Shown one piece after another: positions 45,865-57,580 of a DNA stretch of 64,000 nucleotides. This DNA is from Coenobita brevimanus (taxonomy: Eukaryota; Arthropoda; Malacostraca; Decapoda; Coenobitidae), in assembly GCA_032717465.1 (NCBI GenBank), contig CM064684.1:2311001-2375000 (forward strand), read 5' to 3'. The notes beneath the pieces are model-generated. The model was not told the origin of the DNA, searched no databases, and saw only the letters and a program-made list of their open reading frames with translations. The position numbers and the translations under genes are program-made. Position 1 is the stretch's first letter, and every line of letters begins with the position of its first letter.

Positions 45865-47790
45865 TCAAGCGCTCCAACATGCTTGCAAGTGTTGGCCTTG
45901 GTCACCTAATGGCAGCTCTTCATGCTGCTCAATCTCTGGCAGCTTCCCTCTAAGTCCCTTATCCCTGAAGTCACACTCTATGACCTCATCCCAGGTCTTT
46001 ATCAGTCAACCTCGTGCAACCCTACTCCGAATGTTAACACTTACAACTTTCTGCACCCAATTATTATCCCCCATCCTCTCCACATGTCCAACCCATCTAA
46101 ATTATCCTCTACTCATTACAACACCAACACACTCCAGTCCCATCCTACCTCTCAACTCTTCCATCATACACCCAGTCCCCCGAGGCCTCGCACTTGAGGA
46201 CGCACTGCACATCCACCTAATATCACTGTCATTTCTGTCCACTTGTGCCCGTGAATATCCTCTCCCTTTACTGCCCAGGTCTCACTACCATTTTTACTGC
46301 CTAGGTCTCACTACCACACAGCATTACACTCCTAACACATGCTGCAAAGATCCCTTAGCATGAAGGAAGAGCCCTCTCAATGTCAGGAGATGCAACAACT
46401 CCCTGAACTTCTTCCAACCACCCTTCACTCTAGCCACAGAGCTAGCTCCAGCCCCACCTCCAGCACATAACGTCTCAAGCAATAACTCATCCACACACAC
46501 GAAACTCACCAGCAGGATCAATCCTTTTCACACCTGGCAATCTCCAAATGCTCCCCCCAACACACCACACACATGAAATCTGTATTATCTCGCAGTCTAC
46601 CTCTAATATCACTACATCTCTTACACACCCACTCATCACAAATGCTGCACAAGATGGAATTACAGTACTTCCCATGCCCTTGCAGCAAATCACAAAAGGC
46701 CACTCTCTCTCTCTCTCTCTTCTTTGACAGTACTACCACCAGCCGTAGATACCATCACTTTTATCTGTATTTACTCTTAAGCCCTTCTGTCCCACACCAT
46801 ACCTCCACTTCCTAAATCTTTCCTCTGCCTCCCTTTCATTCTCTGCAATCAACACTAAATCATCAGCATACAACATCTCCCATGGGAGTCCATTTCTGAA
46901 GCCACGTGACAGGGCTTCAAGAACCATGATAAACAAGGGACTCAAGACTGACCCCTGATGCACACCAACAATAACAGAAAACTCCATCACTCAAATCTCC
47001 ATTTACCCTTACCTGGTTGCAAGCACCCACATAACAAGCCACTCCTCAATTCCAAGCTTTCTCATTGCCCATTTCACCACCTCTCTAGAGATTGTCAAAG
47101 GCCTCCAAAAAATAATAAAAAAAATAAATTAATAAACAAATAAATAAATAAAAAATAAATAAATAAATCTTTCCTATATATTTTTCCTGAAGCTGTCGAA
47201 CAATGAACTTGGCATCAGTGGTCTCTTTGCCCGGCATAAACCCAAACTGCATCTTGTCAATGTTCACCGGTTCTCTAATCATACATTCTAGAACTTTCTC
47301 CACTACCCTGATTATCTGGTCCAAATGTTTTCTGCCTCTAATTTCCTCTTTCCAGGGTGTCACCCTTACCCTTGTATACAATTACAATAGCACTCCAGCC
47401 AATCATCTGGGTCAACACACTCATGTATAATCACATTTATCACGTCAGTGACTAACCCCACTGCTATCGGCATATCTACCGAGGCTTTCAACATTTCAGA
47501 AGTCAACCCTGACACAATAGCTGCCTTCACCACCTGCATCCTGCCTATTGCCCTGCTCAATCAAAGGCCAAGGGCCAAACACCAGATCTACTGGCTCCAA
47601 AACTTTCCTGTTCCAGTCAGCTTCTCATTCAACAACTGTTTGTAATGCTCTCTCCAGGTGTCTTAAATATCCCCACTGTTCATCACTACCTTTCTTTCCT
47701 CATATTCACATACTGCTCACCTGTGGTATCCATGTTTTCTCTCTTCACCTGATTTGCCACAGTAGATATCAATTTCTTCCTTTCCGCACT
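45865..47790 (-). pseudogene. Second, more degraded zinc-finger LINE copy
   Basis: Reading minus-strand: an N-terminal part including MRKER and GEQYVN-like wording (about 47700), EMLKASVDMPIAVGL, MQFGFMPGKETTDAKFIVRQ, GVHQGSVLSPLFIMV, MLYADDLVLIAENEREAEER, SILCSICDEWVCKRCSDIRG and CAGGGAGASSVARVKGGWKK. The 3' end GCATGTTGGAGC matches the other copies. Several frameshifts; an (AAAT)n insertion near 47108-47168 interrupts the palm. It extends further 5' than the 41 kb copy. Confidence 0.9.
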
Positions 47791-48386
47791 ATTTCAGTGC
47801 AGACAAAATCTCCACCACCCTACTGTATGTTAAAATGACTACATTTCAACCAGTTCAAACCACCTACTCTTTAGAAATGCTATGGACGGTAATGGTACCA
47901 GCTGTTTGCTGTTTACAAACCATTTGCACAGAGGCCAACTGATTATGTAACTACTACTGTACTTGGTTCAGACGTTAGATAATATTCAACTCCCTTGACT
48001 ACAATTGTGTGCACGTGCGTGTATGTGTGTATCTTGCTTGTGTGTATCTTGCTATCTCCAAACTATTTTATTGGAAAGGGAGATCCTTCAAATTGGAGGG
48101 GTTGGAAATAGGTTTAAATACCCTCCACACTGTTACAGGTTCTTCCTATACTTGCAGTAGTTAAAAGAAAACTGTCACTTTGGTGTTGTATAAAGTACAG
48201 TATCAATGTTTTCTCATACATTAATTGATTATTTTGAACCTCTCCCTGATAATGCCAGAGAATCAAATCAGAGAAACCCCTCCTCATAATTATTTTAAAA
48301 AATGCCATTCACCTCATTTATGGGAACCTGGTGCTATTCTAATCAGCTTCAGACAGACCACTGGTGAACTGGTTAACCAACACTGC

Positions 48387-48556
48387 TATCTATCTATTGC
48401 CAGATGCCATGATCCTGTAAGGGGTGGCCATTTGACTCTGAGTTATTGGTTTTATGGGGAGGGGCACTAACCCTCCACCAACCCACTTGTTGACACGTAG
48501 GGAGCACGTATGGGTTGGTTATATGATTACCACGTTGTAAATGGTTTCTTGGCTTA
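48387..48556 (-). mobile_element. Chimeric SINE: same body as the 5S-SINE but different head
   Basis: On the minus strand the right part reads GTGGGTTGGTGGAGGGTTAG, TGCCCCTCCCCATAAAACC, GGCCACCCCTTACAGGATC and TCTGGCAATAGATAGATAG. This matches the body and tail of the element at 38.3 kb. Where that element has 5S sequence, this one has AAACCATTTACAACGTGG and AATCATATAACCAACCC, the module found inside SINE family A. Confidence 0.78.
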
Positions 48557-49068
48557 AATATACTGTACTGCGTTACCAGATTTCTTAACTGAACACTCAA
48601 ATATTTAATCTTTTATTTAACCCATTTAGTCAAATGTGGTCACATTTACTTCCTTGTTACAACCTCATCAAAGTTTGATTCAGCTTGAGAGATGTTTCAA
48701 ACTGATGGTTACATAAGCCTTCACTAACCCCTTATGATGCCTATCCTAACCTGGTCCAGTAATTAAAATGGAGAAAATAAATCTTTGGACTCATACTGTA
48801 ATGGCCAGTGAAGTCAACGAATATCTGTGAATAAAGTAATATAAGGTGCTAAAATAATACGAGGCGCTACCCAAAGTTCATGAAATTTAAAAGCAAGGCA
48901 GAAACCACTTGCCACAAAGAGTATGGATGGTAAATGGCTGCGGATGCACCCTTTGTTAATGTGTCAAGTGGTGTTGTGCAGGGTGGATGCATTGCCTGCA
49001 TGTGTTTTTTTCTTTTGTTGTGTTTGGGTTAGTTTGCAAATTTTGTGATCTCAAAAACGGACGAGAAT

Positions 49069-49489
49069 GACTAAAGCTGTTAGAATCATTAACAACCCTG
49101 CCATTACATACAGACTACCTCCCCTGCAAGTAAGAAGGAATGTTGCCTCCCTTGCATTATTTTACAGATATTTTTTTGGCAAATGCTCAGACGAAGTTGC
49201 GTCCATGGTGCCACCTCTCCATGCCTTCCCTCGTGCTACACGGGCATCTGGTAGCGCTCATGACTGGAATGTCACTCAACCATATTGCAGAACTTCTGCC
49301 TATCAGAATTCTTTCATTCCCCGAACTGCATCTCTCTGGAACTCGCTTCCCCAGAGTTGTTTTCCTCCAAATTTCAACCTACAACTGTTCAAGTCTAACT
49401 GTTACAGATATTTTATGAACAGAGGACACCAGTAATCTGGTGTATGGATTATTTTTTTTCTCCATTTGTTTTTCCTTCCTCCGTTCTGT

Positions 49490-49531
<42 letters not shown>
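49069..49531 (+). repeat. 3' fragment of CR1/jockey-like LINE inserted in the mariner
   Basis: It encodes the C-terminal part of the RT protein: MTKAVRIINNPAITYRLPPL, NVASLALFYRYFFGKCSDEV, and an intact stop, then poly(A) at 49494-49531. Similar to but distinct from the copy at 30.5-32.1 kb. Confidence 0.9.
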
Positions 49532-49533
<2 letters not shown>

Positions 49534-50045
49534 TGCAGAAAGTGTTGTGTGAAACCAAGGAAGAATGCGGCAAAAACTCATAAGATGTTAAAACAAGCAT
49601 TTGGTGACAATGCTTGCAGGTTACACAAACCTATGACTGGTCTAAGCGTTTAAAAATGGACATACGTCAACAGATGACGATGCAAGTTCTGGTCGCCCTT
49701 CCACCATTCAACTCCTGACAACGTGGCCAAAGTTCCTGCAACCACAGGAGAGCAATCCACGATGTTTGTGACACTGTTAGCCTATTACATGGAACTTGCC
49801 AACACATTTTGTCATGCAACACACACAAAAATGTCCAGACAAATGGGGCATGAACAAATGGGTGCTTCACCGTGACAATGCATCCAAGCACACAGCCCTT
49901 GTTGTTCTGTAATATTTGGCATAAAAAAAAACATGCCGGTTGTCCCCCACCCATCATATTCACCACATATGGCCTCCTGTGATTTTTTCTTCTTCCCAAA
50001 AATGAAAATCCAACTGACTGGACTAAGATTTCACACCACTGAGGA

Positions 50046-50215
50046 AGTGGGAGAAATGGAATTCCCCCAAGCTAGGCCCTGTATTGGATCATATAGCCCC
50101 GCTAGGTTACAGGAGCGCCCTACCACTCCCGGCACGGCAATCCCGAGCGAGGCTTGAACTCACAATCCCCTGATTACGAGCTTGATGCTCTACCACTGAG
50201 CCACCATGTCCCCCG
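50046..50215 (-). repeat. SINE family B, copy 2, with 13-bp target-site duplication
   Basis: The perfect duplication ACACCACTGAGGA at 50033-50045 and 50216-50228 splits the mariner frame. On the minus strand GGTGGCTCAGTGGTAGAGC is the A box and GAGTTCAAGCC the B box. The anticodon loop reads CTCGTAA. It ends CCATTTCTCCCAC without poly(A). Confidence 0.93.
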
Positions 50216-50479
50216 ACACCACTGAGGAGAACCAGGAGGAACTGCAGTAGGTCCTGAGCAAGCTGATGCTCAAGGACTTCCAGAATGCATCCCAATCATG
50301 GGAGAAGTGCTGGGATCAATGTATGCAATCCCAAGAAGACTACTGAAGGGGATGGTGGTGATTCAGACAACTTGAAGTTTTTTTTCCTTCTTTGGTCAAA
50401 TTTGGGAATTTTTGGGTAGCACCTCATACATATGGATGCTATCAGAATACAACATATGCGGTTGGCACGCTCCCCTGTT

Positions 50480-51188
50480 TGTAAACAAAGATGGCGACCA
50501 CTTCAGCTCCAACTGTGGACTTTTTTCTTTTTTATGAGGAGGTTAAGCTTCACCAAATTCATTGTGTTAAATAATGAAACATTAAAGTTTCTTTCAGTAT
50601 TGTGACTAGTTTATAGGTTTGCTCGCAAAACCACTATGAACAGGTTAGTGACGAAGCACCTGTCTCTGAGCTAAGACGAGGTTTAATGCTTCCCATCATC
50701 ATTATCACGTATATAAGAATGATTATTAATGTGTTAAATGTGACTTTTGTTTACACTTAAGCATACAAACTTTATCATATACTGTAAACTTTTTCAATCA
50801 ATGCTTGACCACGCAGCCTCCGCCATCTTTAACGTTTTGGTCGGTCAGCTGATCTGTCTACTTGGCCGAGATTTTTTTTCACTCAATCTGTAATGCGTGG
50901 TATTGCCCAAGTAGACATAAGGCTGATCACCCTCCCGTTTTTTGTGCCTATTGTTACGTGTAATACATGCACTGACTGATTGCTTGATTGTGTGCATTTG
51001 TTAAGTGAGGAAAAATGGGGAAAAGTGGGATGAAAAGGGGGACTTTGGGCAAAACATCCAGAACCAACTGCTGTACCCTTTTCCCCATAGGTTTAGTTAT
51101 TTGTATGGCACAGTTTTCTATGGCACGGGTGAGGTTCAGAACCAATTAGCCGCACCTTAGGCGACCTGACTGTAAATACTAACTCCAG
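50480..51188. other. Non-coding stretch
   Basis: AAGATGGCGACCA at about 50488 and CCGCCATCTTTAACG at about 50820 are YY1-like in opposite orientations, possibly remnants of one inverted-repeat element. No gene recognised. Confidence 0.4.
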
Positions 51189-51489
51189 TTGAATCAAATC
51201 TCTTGGCAGCAACAAGAATATAATGAAAAAGGTGTCACCATACTGAAGTGGTCTAACCCTCTAAGCAACAGCGTTCAAATTTTTGTGCATGAGGGACCAA
51301 TGATGGCTGAAAGATATTCAAGGAAATTTCTGGATTTTTTTCCACCACATGGGAAACAAAATATTCATGATGTAAGGCTTTGTATGGCTTTATCACATTA
51401 ATCAGTAACTGGCAACCCACTCCTACCACAAGCTGAGTTCCGGGCCACCACACCACCCTCACAAAGCCTCCATTTCCACTGCTGAGGCC

Positions 51490-52095
51490 TTGGAAATGCT
51501 CCAAGAGCACAGCAGCACCTCTGAGGATACTGTGGTAACTTCAGGAGAGGAGTTTGAGCCTGGGGAGGGGGATTTCAAGGACTATGAGAGGCCGATTCTC
51601 CCCACACGTTTGAGTGACGCACCCACTCACCCTCACACTTGGCACAATGATAATGACGATGATAACAGTGATGAAATGGAAGTGCCGATGTCATTTCTGT
51701 TTCCTACTGACAGGAAACATGAAACTGTTTTGTCTAGGAAACGACCACGTGAGGGTGAATAGGGTGGTGTATCTCCTCCACCACCACCACCGCCACCACC
51801 ACCAGTGAGAGTCCTGTACCATACTTTGATCTTGGCGAAGTGCCTGACAGAGGAAAGGCCTACACCACACCCTGTACAGACACGCCACAGACCTGAAGCA
51901 CCAACCCAACTAATCAAACGACACTCCAGTCTGTTTATCCCCCAAATCCTAAAACAGAAAAGCCTAGCCCACAATGCAACGTCTACGCACACACCACACA
52001 CTGCCCCAAGAACAAAAGGGAAGAAACACGATCATATTGTAGTGAGTGTGATGTTGGAGTATGATATGATCAATGTTTCATAGACTACCACACTT
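51490..52095 (+). pseudogene. piggyBac-like transposase remnant
   Basis: The first part is an acidic N-terminus (HSSTSEDTVVTSGEEFEPGE, then Asp-rich DNDDDNSDE). After a poly-Pro tract comes QLIKRHSSLFIPQILKQK, matching the RLTGRHF...IP segment near the end of piggyBac transposases. A frameshift near 51960 leads to QCNVYAHTTHCPKNKREETR and SYCSECDVGV, then after a stop YDQCF. This is the C-terminal cysteine-rich domain, with one Cys replaced by Tyr. The catalytic core is missing, so it is an internally deleted relic. No TTAA boundaries were firmly assigned. Confidence 0.6.
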
Positions 52096-53002
52096 AGAAC
52101 ACTACTAAAAATGTGGTAACTGAGAAAACGGATGCAGGGGGGGGGGGGAATAAAAAATAAATGTGTATATATAAATTAATTTAGTGTAAAAATATAACTA
52201 AAACATGTGATAGTGACTCTTCCTTTCAATAAATTCATAACTAACTGTGTGCATATATTATTAGTTTACTCAGTGACAGTGATGCTCATTGAAACAGTTA
52301 GTACAGTGCCTGACAACTAATGATGACATTTGTATTATAGTGACATTTGCATTACCTGTATAGTGAATTACAGACACTGAATGGCACACAATGTGGACAC
52401 AGAGTGTTTTGTTTACATCTCCCAGTCACAGCATGGCAGTTTCCATGGCAACGGCTCGAATCACTCGCAGCGTTGCCAAACGCACTGCTGCTATCACTAT
52501 TAGGTTACTTAGTTGTACAGTCAGACTTTCATGAACGGTACTACTGCATTATATAATGAAAATGACATTACGTGGTTGCATTATGCTTGGTTGGCTACTG
52601 TCATTATCAACTACATCCAACTGCACTGTGGTTGGCTGTAGCATACCCGCATCAGGTCAAGCGACAGGAAGTTCAAACATGCAGTTGCTCGGCAGGGCAA
52701 GGTGCCCCCTCCCAGGACTTCGTAACGAACTCATTAAGTGCTAAGACTGTTTTTCTTGAACACCTACAATATTGATATGGGATAGGTTGGCCAATCATGG
52801 GTGCACAAAAATTCTTTAATTTAGGTTGGTACTGGAAGGGTTAAGCAGCACAGCATCACAATATAAAATACAGTATCAGTACAACAACAATCCACACACA
52901 CATTACCCATCTAGGCCAAATTCATCAGTGTACTAACTGCTACAATGGTTGATACAAATACCAAAGGCACACTGTTTTATGACCAACCATTAAACCATCA
53001 TT

Positions 53003-53482
53003 CATCTTCTGATAAATTACCAATATGCTGGGAATCGAACCAGGGACTCTCAGGTGAGAGCCAGGCAGCATACCACTACACCACGACCAGGTAAAAGTTA
53101 ACTCACGTTGTCACAATCTTGTAACCAACGTCACTCCGCCCCCACTGTGGGCATCAAGAGGATGAGTTAACCCCCTGGCACTCGGGCAAGTAGATGCTTT
53201 TAATCTATCCCAAGCACTTATGGCAAGTCAGAATGAAGGGAGAAACCTGTACTGTACACTCGCCATAAGCGCTTGGGATAGATTAAAAGCATCTACTTGC
53301 CCGAGTGCCAGGGGGTTAACTCATCCTCTTGATGCCCACAGTGGGGGCGGAGGGACATTGGTTACAAGATTGTGACAACGTGAGTTAACTTTTACCAGGT
53401 TGTGGTGTAGTGGTATGCTGCCTGGCTCTCACCTGAGAGTCCCTGGTTCGATTCCCAGCATATTGGTAATTTATCAGATGAT
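53003..53482. repeat. Large inverted repeat with tRNA-Glu-like sequences at both ends
   Basis: Arms 53003-53224 and 53262-53482 are about 97% complementary by eye around a 37-nt spacer. Each arm carries at its outer end a tRNA-Glu(CTC)-like sequence: GGTGTAGTGGTATGC, CTGGCTCTCACCTG and GGTTCGATTCC. The T-stem is mispaired, so these are tRNA-derived rather than functional. Part of the spacer recurs just outside the right arm (53489-53515). Confidence 0.9.
53171..53315. mobile_element. TTAA-flanked foldback MITE at the centre of the inverted repeat
   Basis: TTAA at 53167-53170 and 53316-53319 bracket 145 bp with 54-bp arms beginning CCCCCTGGCACTCGGGCAAG. This has the form of a piggyBac MITE. 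However, the inverted symmetry continues outside the TTAA, so the boundary could be fortuitous. Confidence 0.55.
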
Positions 53483-53529
53483 TTTTCCTGTGTACAGTAC
53501 AGGTTTCTCCCTTCATCATTCATCTGTAT

Positions 53530-56030
53530 AACCATAAGATGTTGGAACTATTTCTTCACTGTACAGTCACCATTTTCCCATCTGTAATCACTTTGATTCC
53601 CTACAAAATCTCAGCAGTCACTGGCAATCAAGCCTAAAGTACCCTGTAATTTGTCTGTTCCAAGATTTGTTTTTAACTCTCACTCTTAGGTGTATCAGTG
53701 ACTGAACAAAGTGTGTTGTTGGAGTAAAAGCAACAACTGCTGTGAAATGAAACAACTACGAATTTCAGTGTCGGAAACGTAAATCTAAGTGGTCAACCTT
53801 TTCCAGAAACACCTCCACTGAAACCATGATATAATGTATTCAATTTACAAGACCACTGATATACTGTGTTCAATTAATAAGACCATTACCTGACTGGTTT
53901 TCTAGCAATGCATCCTAATCATGAAGTGAGGTTTGCCTGCCTAAGTTGCACTGTCGACCTTTTAGCTACTTTACACCTTCCTTTGTGTCAGGTTACTTAT
54001 ACTGTACGTTATTGTTTTAACACCAACATACAGTACGATAAGTTTCCCACACCATTTCTGTTGTGTCTGCATCTTTGTGTGGTGTGCTGTGCACCATTGT
54101 GTGTCTGCATCAGTAACACAGAACGGGACAGTGCGACGTAATGTGCGAATAATTCACTGGGGAAGAGGTGGTATGAAGCCCATATGGCTCTTAATATAAA
54201 TCCTTATTCATCCATATCTTGTTTCGATAGTATGTTAAAGAGGAATTACCACCTCCTTCATCAACCACCGCAGCAAAGGTACATTGAATATAGCCCCAAG
54301 GGACCCCCCCTCTTTTTTTAATTTTTGTTGTCCATATGTTGCTTTTATGTACAAACTATCTACATCTTTTGAGCTCCTTCTGAAATGCTGTACACATCCG
54401 ATTGAGTTATGGATCAGATCTCAATAATACGATTTTTCAACTGCACACTTGCTCAAATGCACTGTGAGGCTTACGTGAAAGATATAATCCAAATGAATGG
54501 ACGTACATGTTGCATTAATCAGTGACGTTAGTTTCAGCTAGTTGAAACAGCACTGGTGGTCAAAGGATCACACAATGATAAGGATCAGATTACTATACCA
54601 ACATAAAAAAAACAAGCAAGAAAATATTACCATTTCCCATTAACTAATCACCTGATTCTGATTTTCAAGCTAATATTTGGCATTTCCAAACTACATTTCT
54701 TAGGAATTTGCAAGATGAGATTATGTAATTTTATTAACACAAGCAAACTACTGATCCAACACACTGCTATACTAATAAAACTCAAGTTTCCAAACTCATT
54801 ATGTATGCAATGTTTTTTTTTTTTTTGTATATATAAGATGCACAAGCTGTCACCAAACCACAACTAACACTGGATGTGGTACCTAATGCTGAGTGGATGT
54901 TTATAACAGAAGAAAGCCAAGGCAATGATATATCAGTAGTTCAGAGGTTTTCATCTGAATATCAGAAGGTAAATGGGAAAGTTTCTTATATTTATATATA
55001 TAAATATCGGTAGCATGATACAGCAACTTCAGCTCATGGAATGGGTGACTACTGTACGTTGAGGCTGGTCTTGGTATGGTCTGATGAATGTGTTTAAGTA
55101 GAAACTACCGAAGACAGATTTTAAAACAATAATAATGTCAAGTTTTCATCACTTAACGTAAACATACCACCTCACAGACACACTGTGAAAACTTTCAGCA
55201 ACGATTCATTGCGCACTGAATATTAAATAGCATCATCTGCTACCACACTGGACCATTAGTGGTAAAAATTCATTTATTCTTTAAGCAATTAGGTTTAGCA
55301 ACATGAATTTCAAGCTACCTTATAACTGACTGTTCAGTTATAGATAATAATGTGAAGCAGTTAGGAAATTATTGGCCAAGGAGTTTGATTTTAACCAGAA
55401 AATTTTGGCCTCACGTTCTCCCTTATATAAATAGCCCACTACTGTACTTTCATGCTTTTTCTATGTTTTGTGCCACAGTTGCTGCTGACAGGGCACTGCT
55501 AATTCTGTAACATCACTAATGTGTATGCTTAATTAAGAATTCTAAAAAAGGTGCTCATCTGTGCTTTTAGTGTACCATCCCATATATGTGTCTAGTGGGC
55601 ACACATCCGCAAGACACTGAGTTTAACGATGGCAGGATTTACATGATGGTTAATCCTACGTACACTCTTACCTCTCTGGACAGTTTCAGCCGAGAGACCT
55701 TTCCTGCTGGAGAGGTCAGATACAGCCTTCATATACCCCTTCAATACACAAGGCCTCTCCTAAACCAAACGTAATCAACTAGCAGCAGAATGAATAAGCT
55801 GTAAAAGACCACTCAAACTCAACAAGTCATGCAACTAATAAATGAAATGAAATACAGTAATTTACACATTATATTTTCTCTTATTATAATTGCAAACTCA
55901 GGCAATGGTTCTGTCTACTGTGAAAGTATACAACAAAGGAGTTACATCCTGATAAGGCACAACTAAACTGATTATCAACACATTCGAATTTAGTCGATAA
56001 ATTTCTGCACTGTGGCAATAGTGTAGACAC
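53530..56030. other. Non-coding stretch, no gene
   Basis: AT-rich with scattered TATATA tracts. No protein domain, exon or clear repeat family recognised. A GATACAGCC-containing block near 55720 loosely resembles sequence at 10640-10850. Confidence 0.45.
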
Positions 56031-56034
56031 GATC

Positions 56035-56345
56035 AAAAATGTCTCTGCCCCTAAGGGTACGATGGTTGTGAAAATGATCGAGTTCTGCAGACACACGTGA
56101 ATCTATAAATCTGGTGCCTCAAAACATATACCACCCAGTATGTGATTTCTTTTTTTTTTGCAATTTCAAGTTCAAATAATTACCAAAGATACTGTTTTCA
56201 CATTTTTTTTTTTTGCAATTTCAAGTTCAAATAATTACCAAAGATACTGTTTTCACAATCACAGAAAGCCCCATATTTCACAATGCCTCGTCCATGTTTC
56301 AGAATGATACGTGCCGTTAAGAGGGCTGATACTTTTTTGGGCATG
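56035..56345. repeat. Dispersed repeat D, copy 1, with 55-bp internal tandem duplication
   Basis: GTACGATGGTTGTG, CACACGTGAATCTA and GATACTTTTTTGGG are shared in order with 58285-58622. Within it GCAATTTCAAGTTCAAATAA repeats at 56160 and 56215. Confidence 0.8.
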
Positions 56346-56367
56346 TGTACCCGTCCCCATCCTTATC

Positions 56368-56723
56368 TTTTTTTTTCTTTTTTTTTTTTTTTTTTATGTG
56401 TCCGACTCTGGGCATAGGCTTCACAGCCTGCTATCAAGGCCCAGCAGTCCTCCTACATACCATACACCTCTACATGTCACCACTTCGGCGCTAACACCCA
56501 CCGTCCATATTGAATACATGCTAGGGCTGTCTCATACAGGACTGGTGTATTGGTATTAGCGGGGGTATTTTTACGACATGTCGGCGGGTCTTCTGGTAGA
56601 TCAGTAAAGCCTTATTTAATGAAATTCAAATCCTTAAACTGTTCCCTGCCCCAGCCGGGATTCGAACCTGGGTCCGTAAGGACTGCAGGCCACCTCTCTA
56701 CTGATTGAGCCACCGCCTCCCCC
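56368..56723 (-). repeat. SINE family C: tRNA-headed, poly(A)-tailed, apparently full length
   Basis: On the minus strand it starts GGGGGAGGCGGTGGCTCAAT (A box), has a Cys-like anticodon loop CTGCAGT, and B box GGTTCGAATCC. A body of about 270 bp follows, ending AGTCGGACACAT and an A-rich tail at 56368-56395. This is the complete SINE architecture. Only one copy is seen in this window. Confidence 0.85.
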
Positions 56724-57187
56724 ATCTGGTGTGTTATAACTGGCTTCCACTTACCAATCATCCTGCCTATATCAGTGGAATTATTTGTTTTTTCAAATGG
56801 ATTAACTATGGCCACATGTTGATATTACAGTTTTGAGAACATACTGGTGCTACAGTTCCCACCTCCAGTACTGTAACTGAAGAGCCTATGTTATAAATAA
56901 ATAAATTTGTCTACAGGTACATTACAGGACGGTATATTATTTTCATGGTAAACCTGAGCCCATCTCACCTATGCTGAATGTCTTATTTTGTAGCTACAGA
57001 ATACTTCATTTGGCTTCAGGAAACACCTCTCATACACAAGGGGGCAATAACGGCTGTATCTAACCCCTCCAATTCAAAACAGCTCTGTGACGCTGAATAA
57101 AAGCTTGGCAACTGCAGAAAAACAGTTACATCATCACATCCAAGAGAAAAAAATATACCTAAAATAAACAATAATAATCATAATCAT

Positions 57188-57580
57188 ATAATCCTGCGTT
57201 GCCCCATGAGAATCGTAGGAGCCCGGGGCTAGGCAAGTTGGTCTCGACATTTACGATGCGAGTGACCAGCCTCACTCATCCCAGAGTGGCATTACATGAA
57301 TAAACCCCAATCACCCCTTGGATATAGACCTGCACAGGTTCAATCCGACTGAAGCAACTAAACCACCTGATGCCATAATTTGGTTATATGGTTACCACCC
57401 AGCATAGTAAATGGTTTCCTGTATTCCATTTGGTTCGTCACTCAGTGCAGAGCGACCTGTAGACAGAAGGAAGAAAGCAAGAAGGAAAGAAAGACAGAAG
57501 AGGAAGGAAGGAAAGAAGGAAGCAAGAGAGGAAAGGGCAGTCGCCCAAGAGCAACACTACATCAAGTGCCTGGATGGTGA
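57188..57580 (-). repeat. SINE family A, copy 4
   Basis: It lacks the (GGAT)n tail and part of the middle, but CCATAATTTGGTTATATGG and ACCCAGCATAGTAAATGG match the other copies. Confidence 0.72.

Larger units (their letters stand above)
48860..50426 (+). mobile_element. mariner-like transposon, interrupted by a LINE and a SINE
   Basis: TA dinucleotides flank it (48858-48859 and 50427-50428). Inverted ends share GAGG(C/T)GCTACCCAAA. Transposase pieces: SKTDEN near 49045, then after the LINE KNAAKTHKMLKQAFGDNAC, a catalytic-block remnant WVLHRDNASKHTALVVL near 49860, HPSYSPHMASCDFFFFPKMK, and after the SINE ENQEEL, LSKLMLKDFQNASQSWEKCW. Stops and insertions show it is dead. The wording places it in the mariner (DD34D) group. 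Confidence 0.88.

Noticed and set aside
52842..52847. GGGTTAA near 52842 as the right end of the piggyBac relic
   Set aside because: No matching inverted end with TTAA was found to the left.
53024..53098. Functional tRNA-Glu gene (and its mirror at 53392-53466)
   Set aside because: Anticodon loop and boxes are fine, but the T-stem has only three of five pairs and the acceptor stem is poor. It lies in an inverted repeat, so it is tRNA-derived.
56650..56723. Functional tRNA-Cys gene
   Set aside because: It is the head of a poly(A)-tailed SINE, with imperfect stems.
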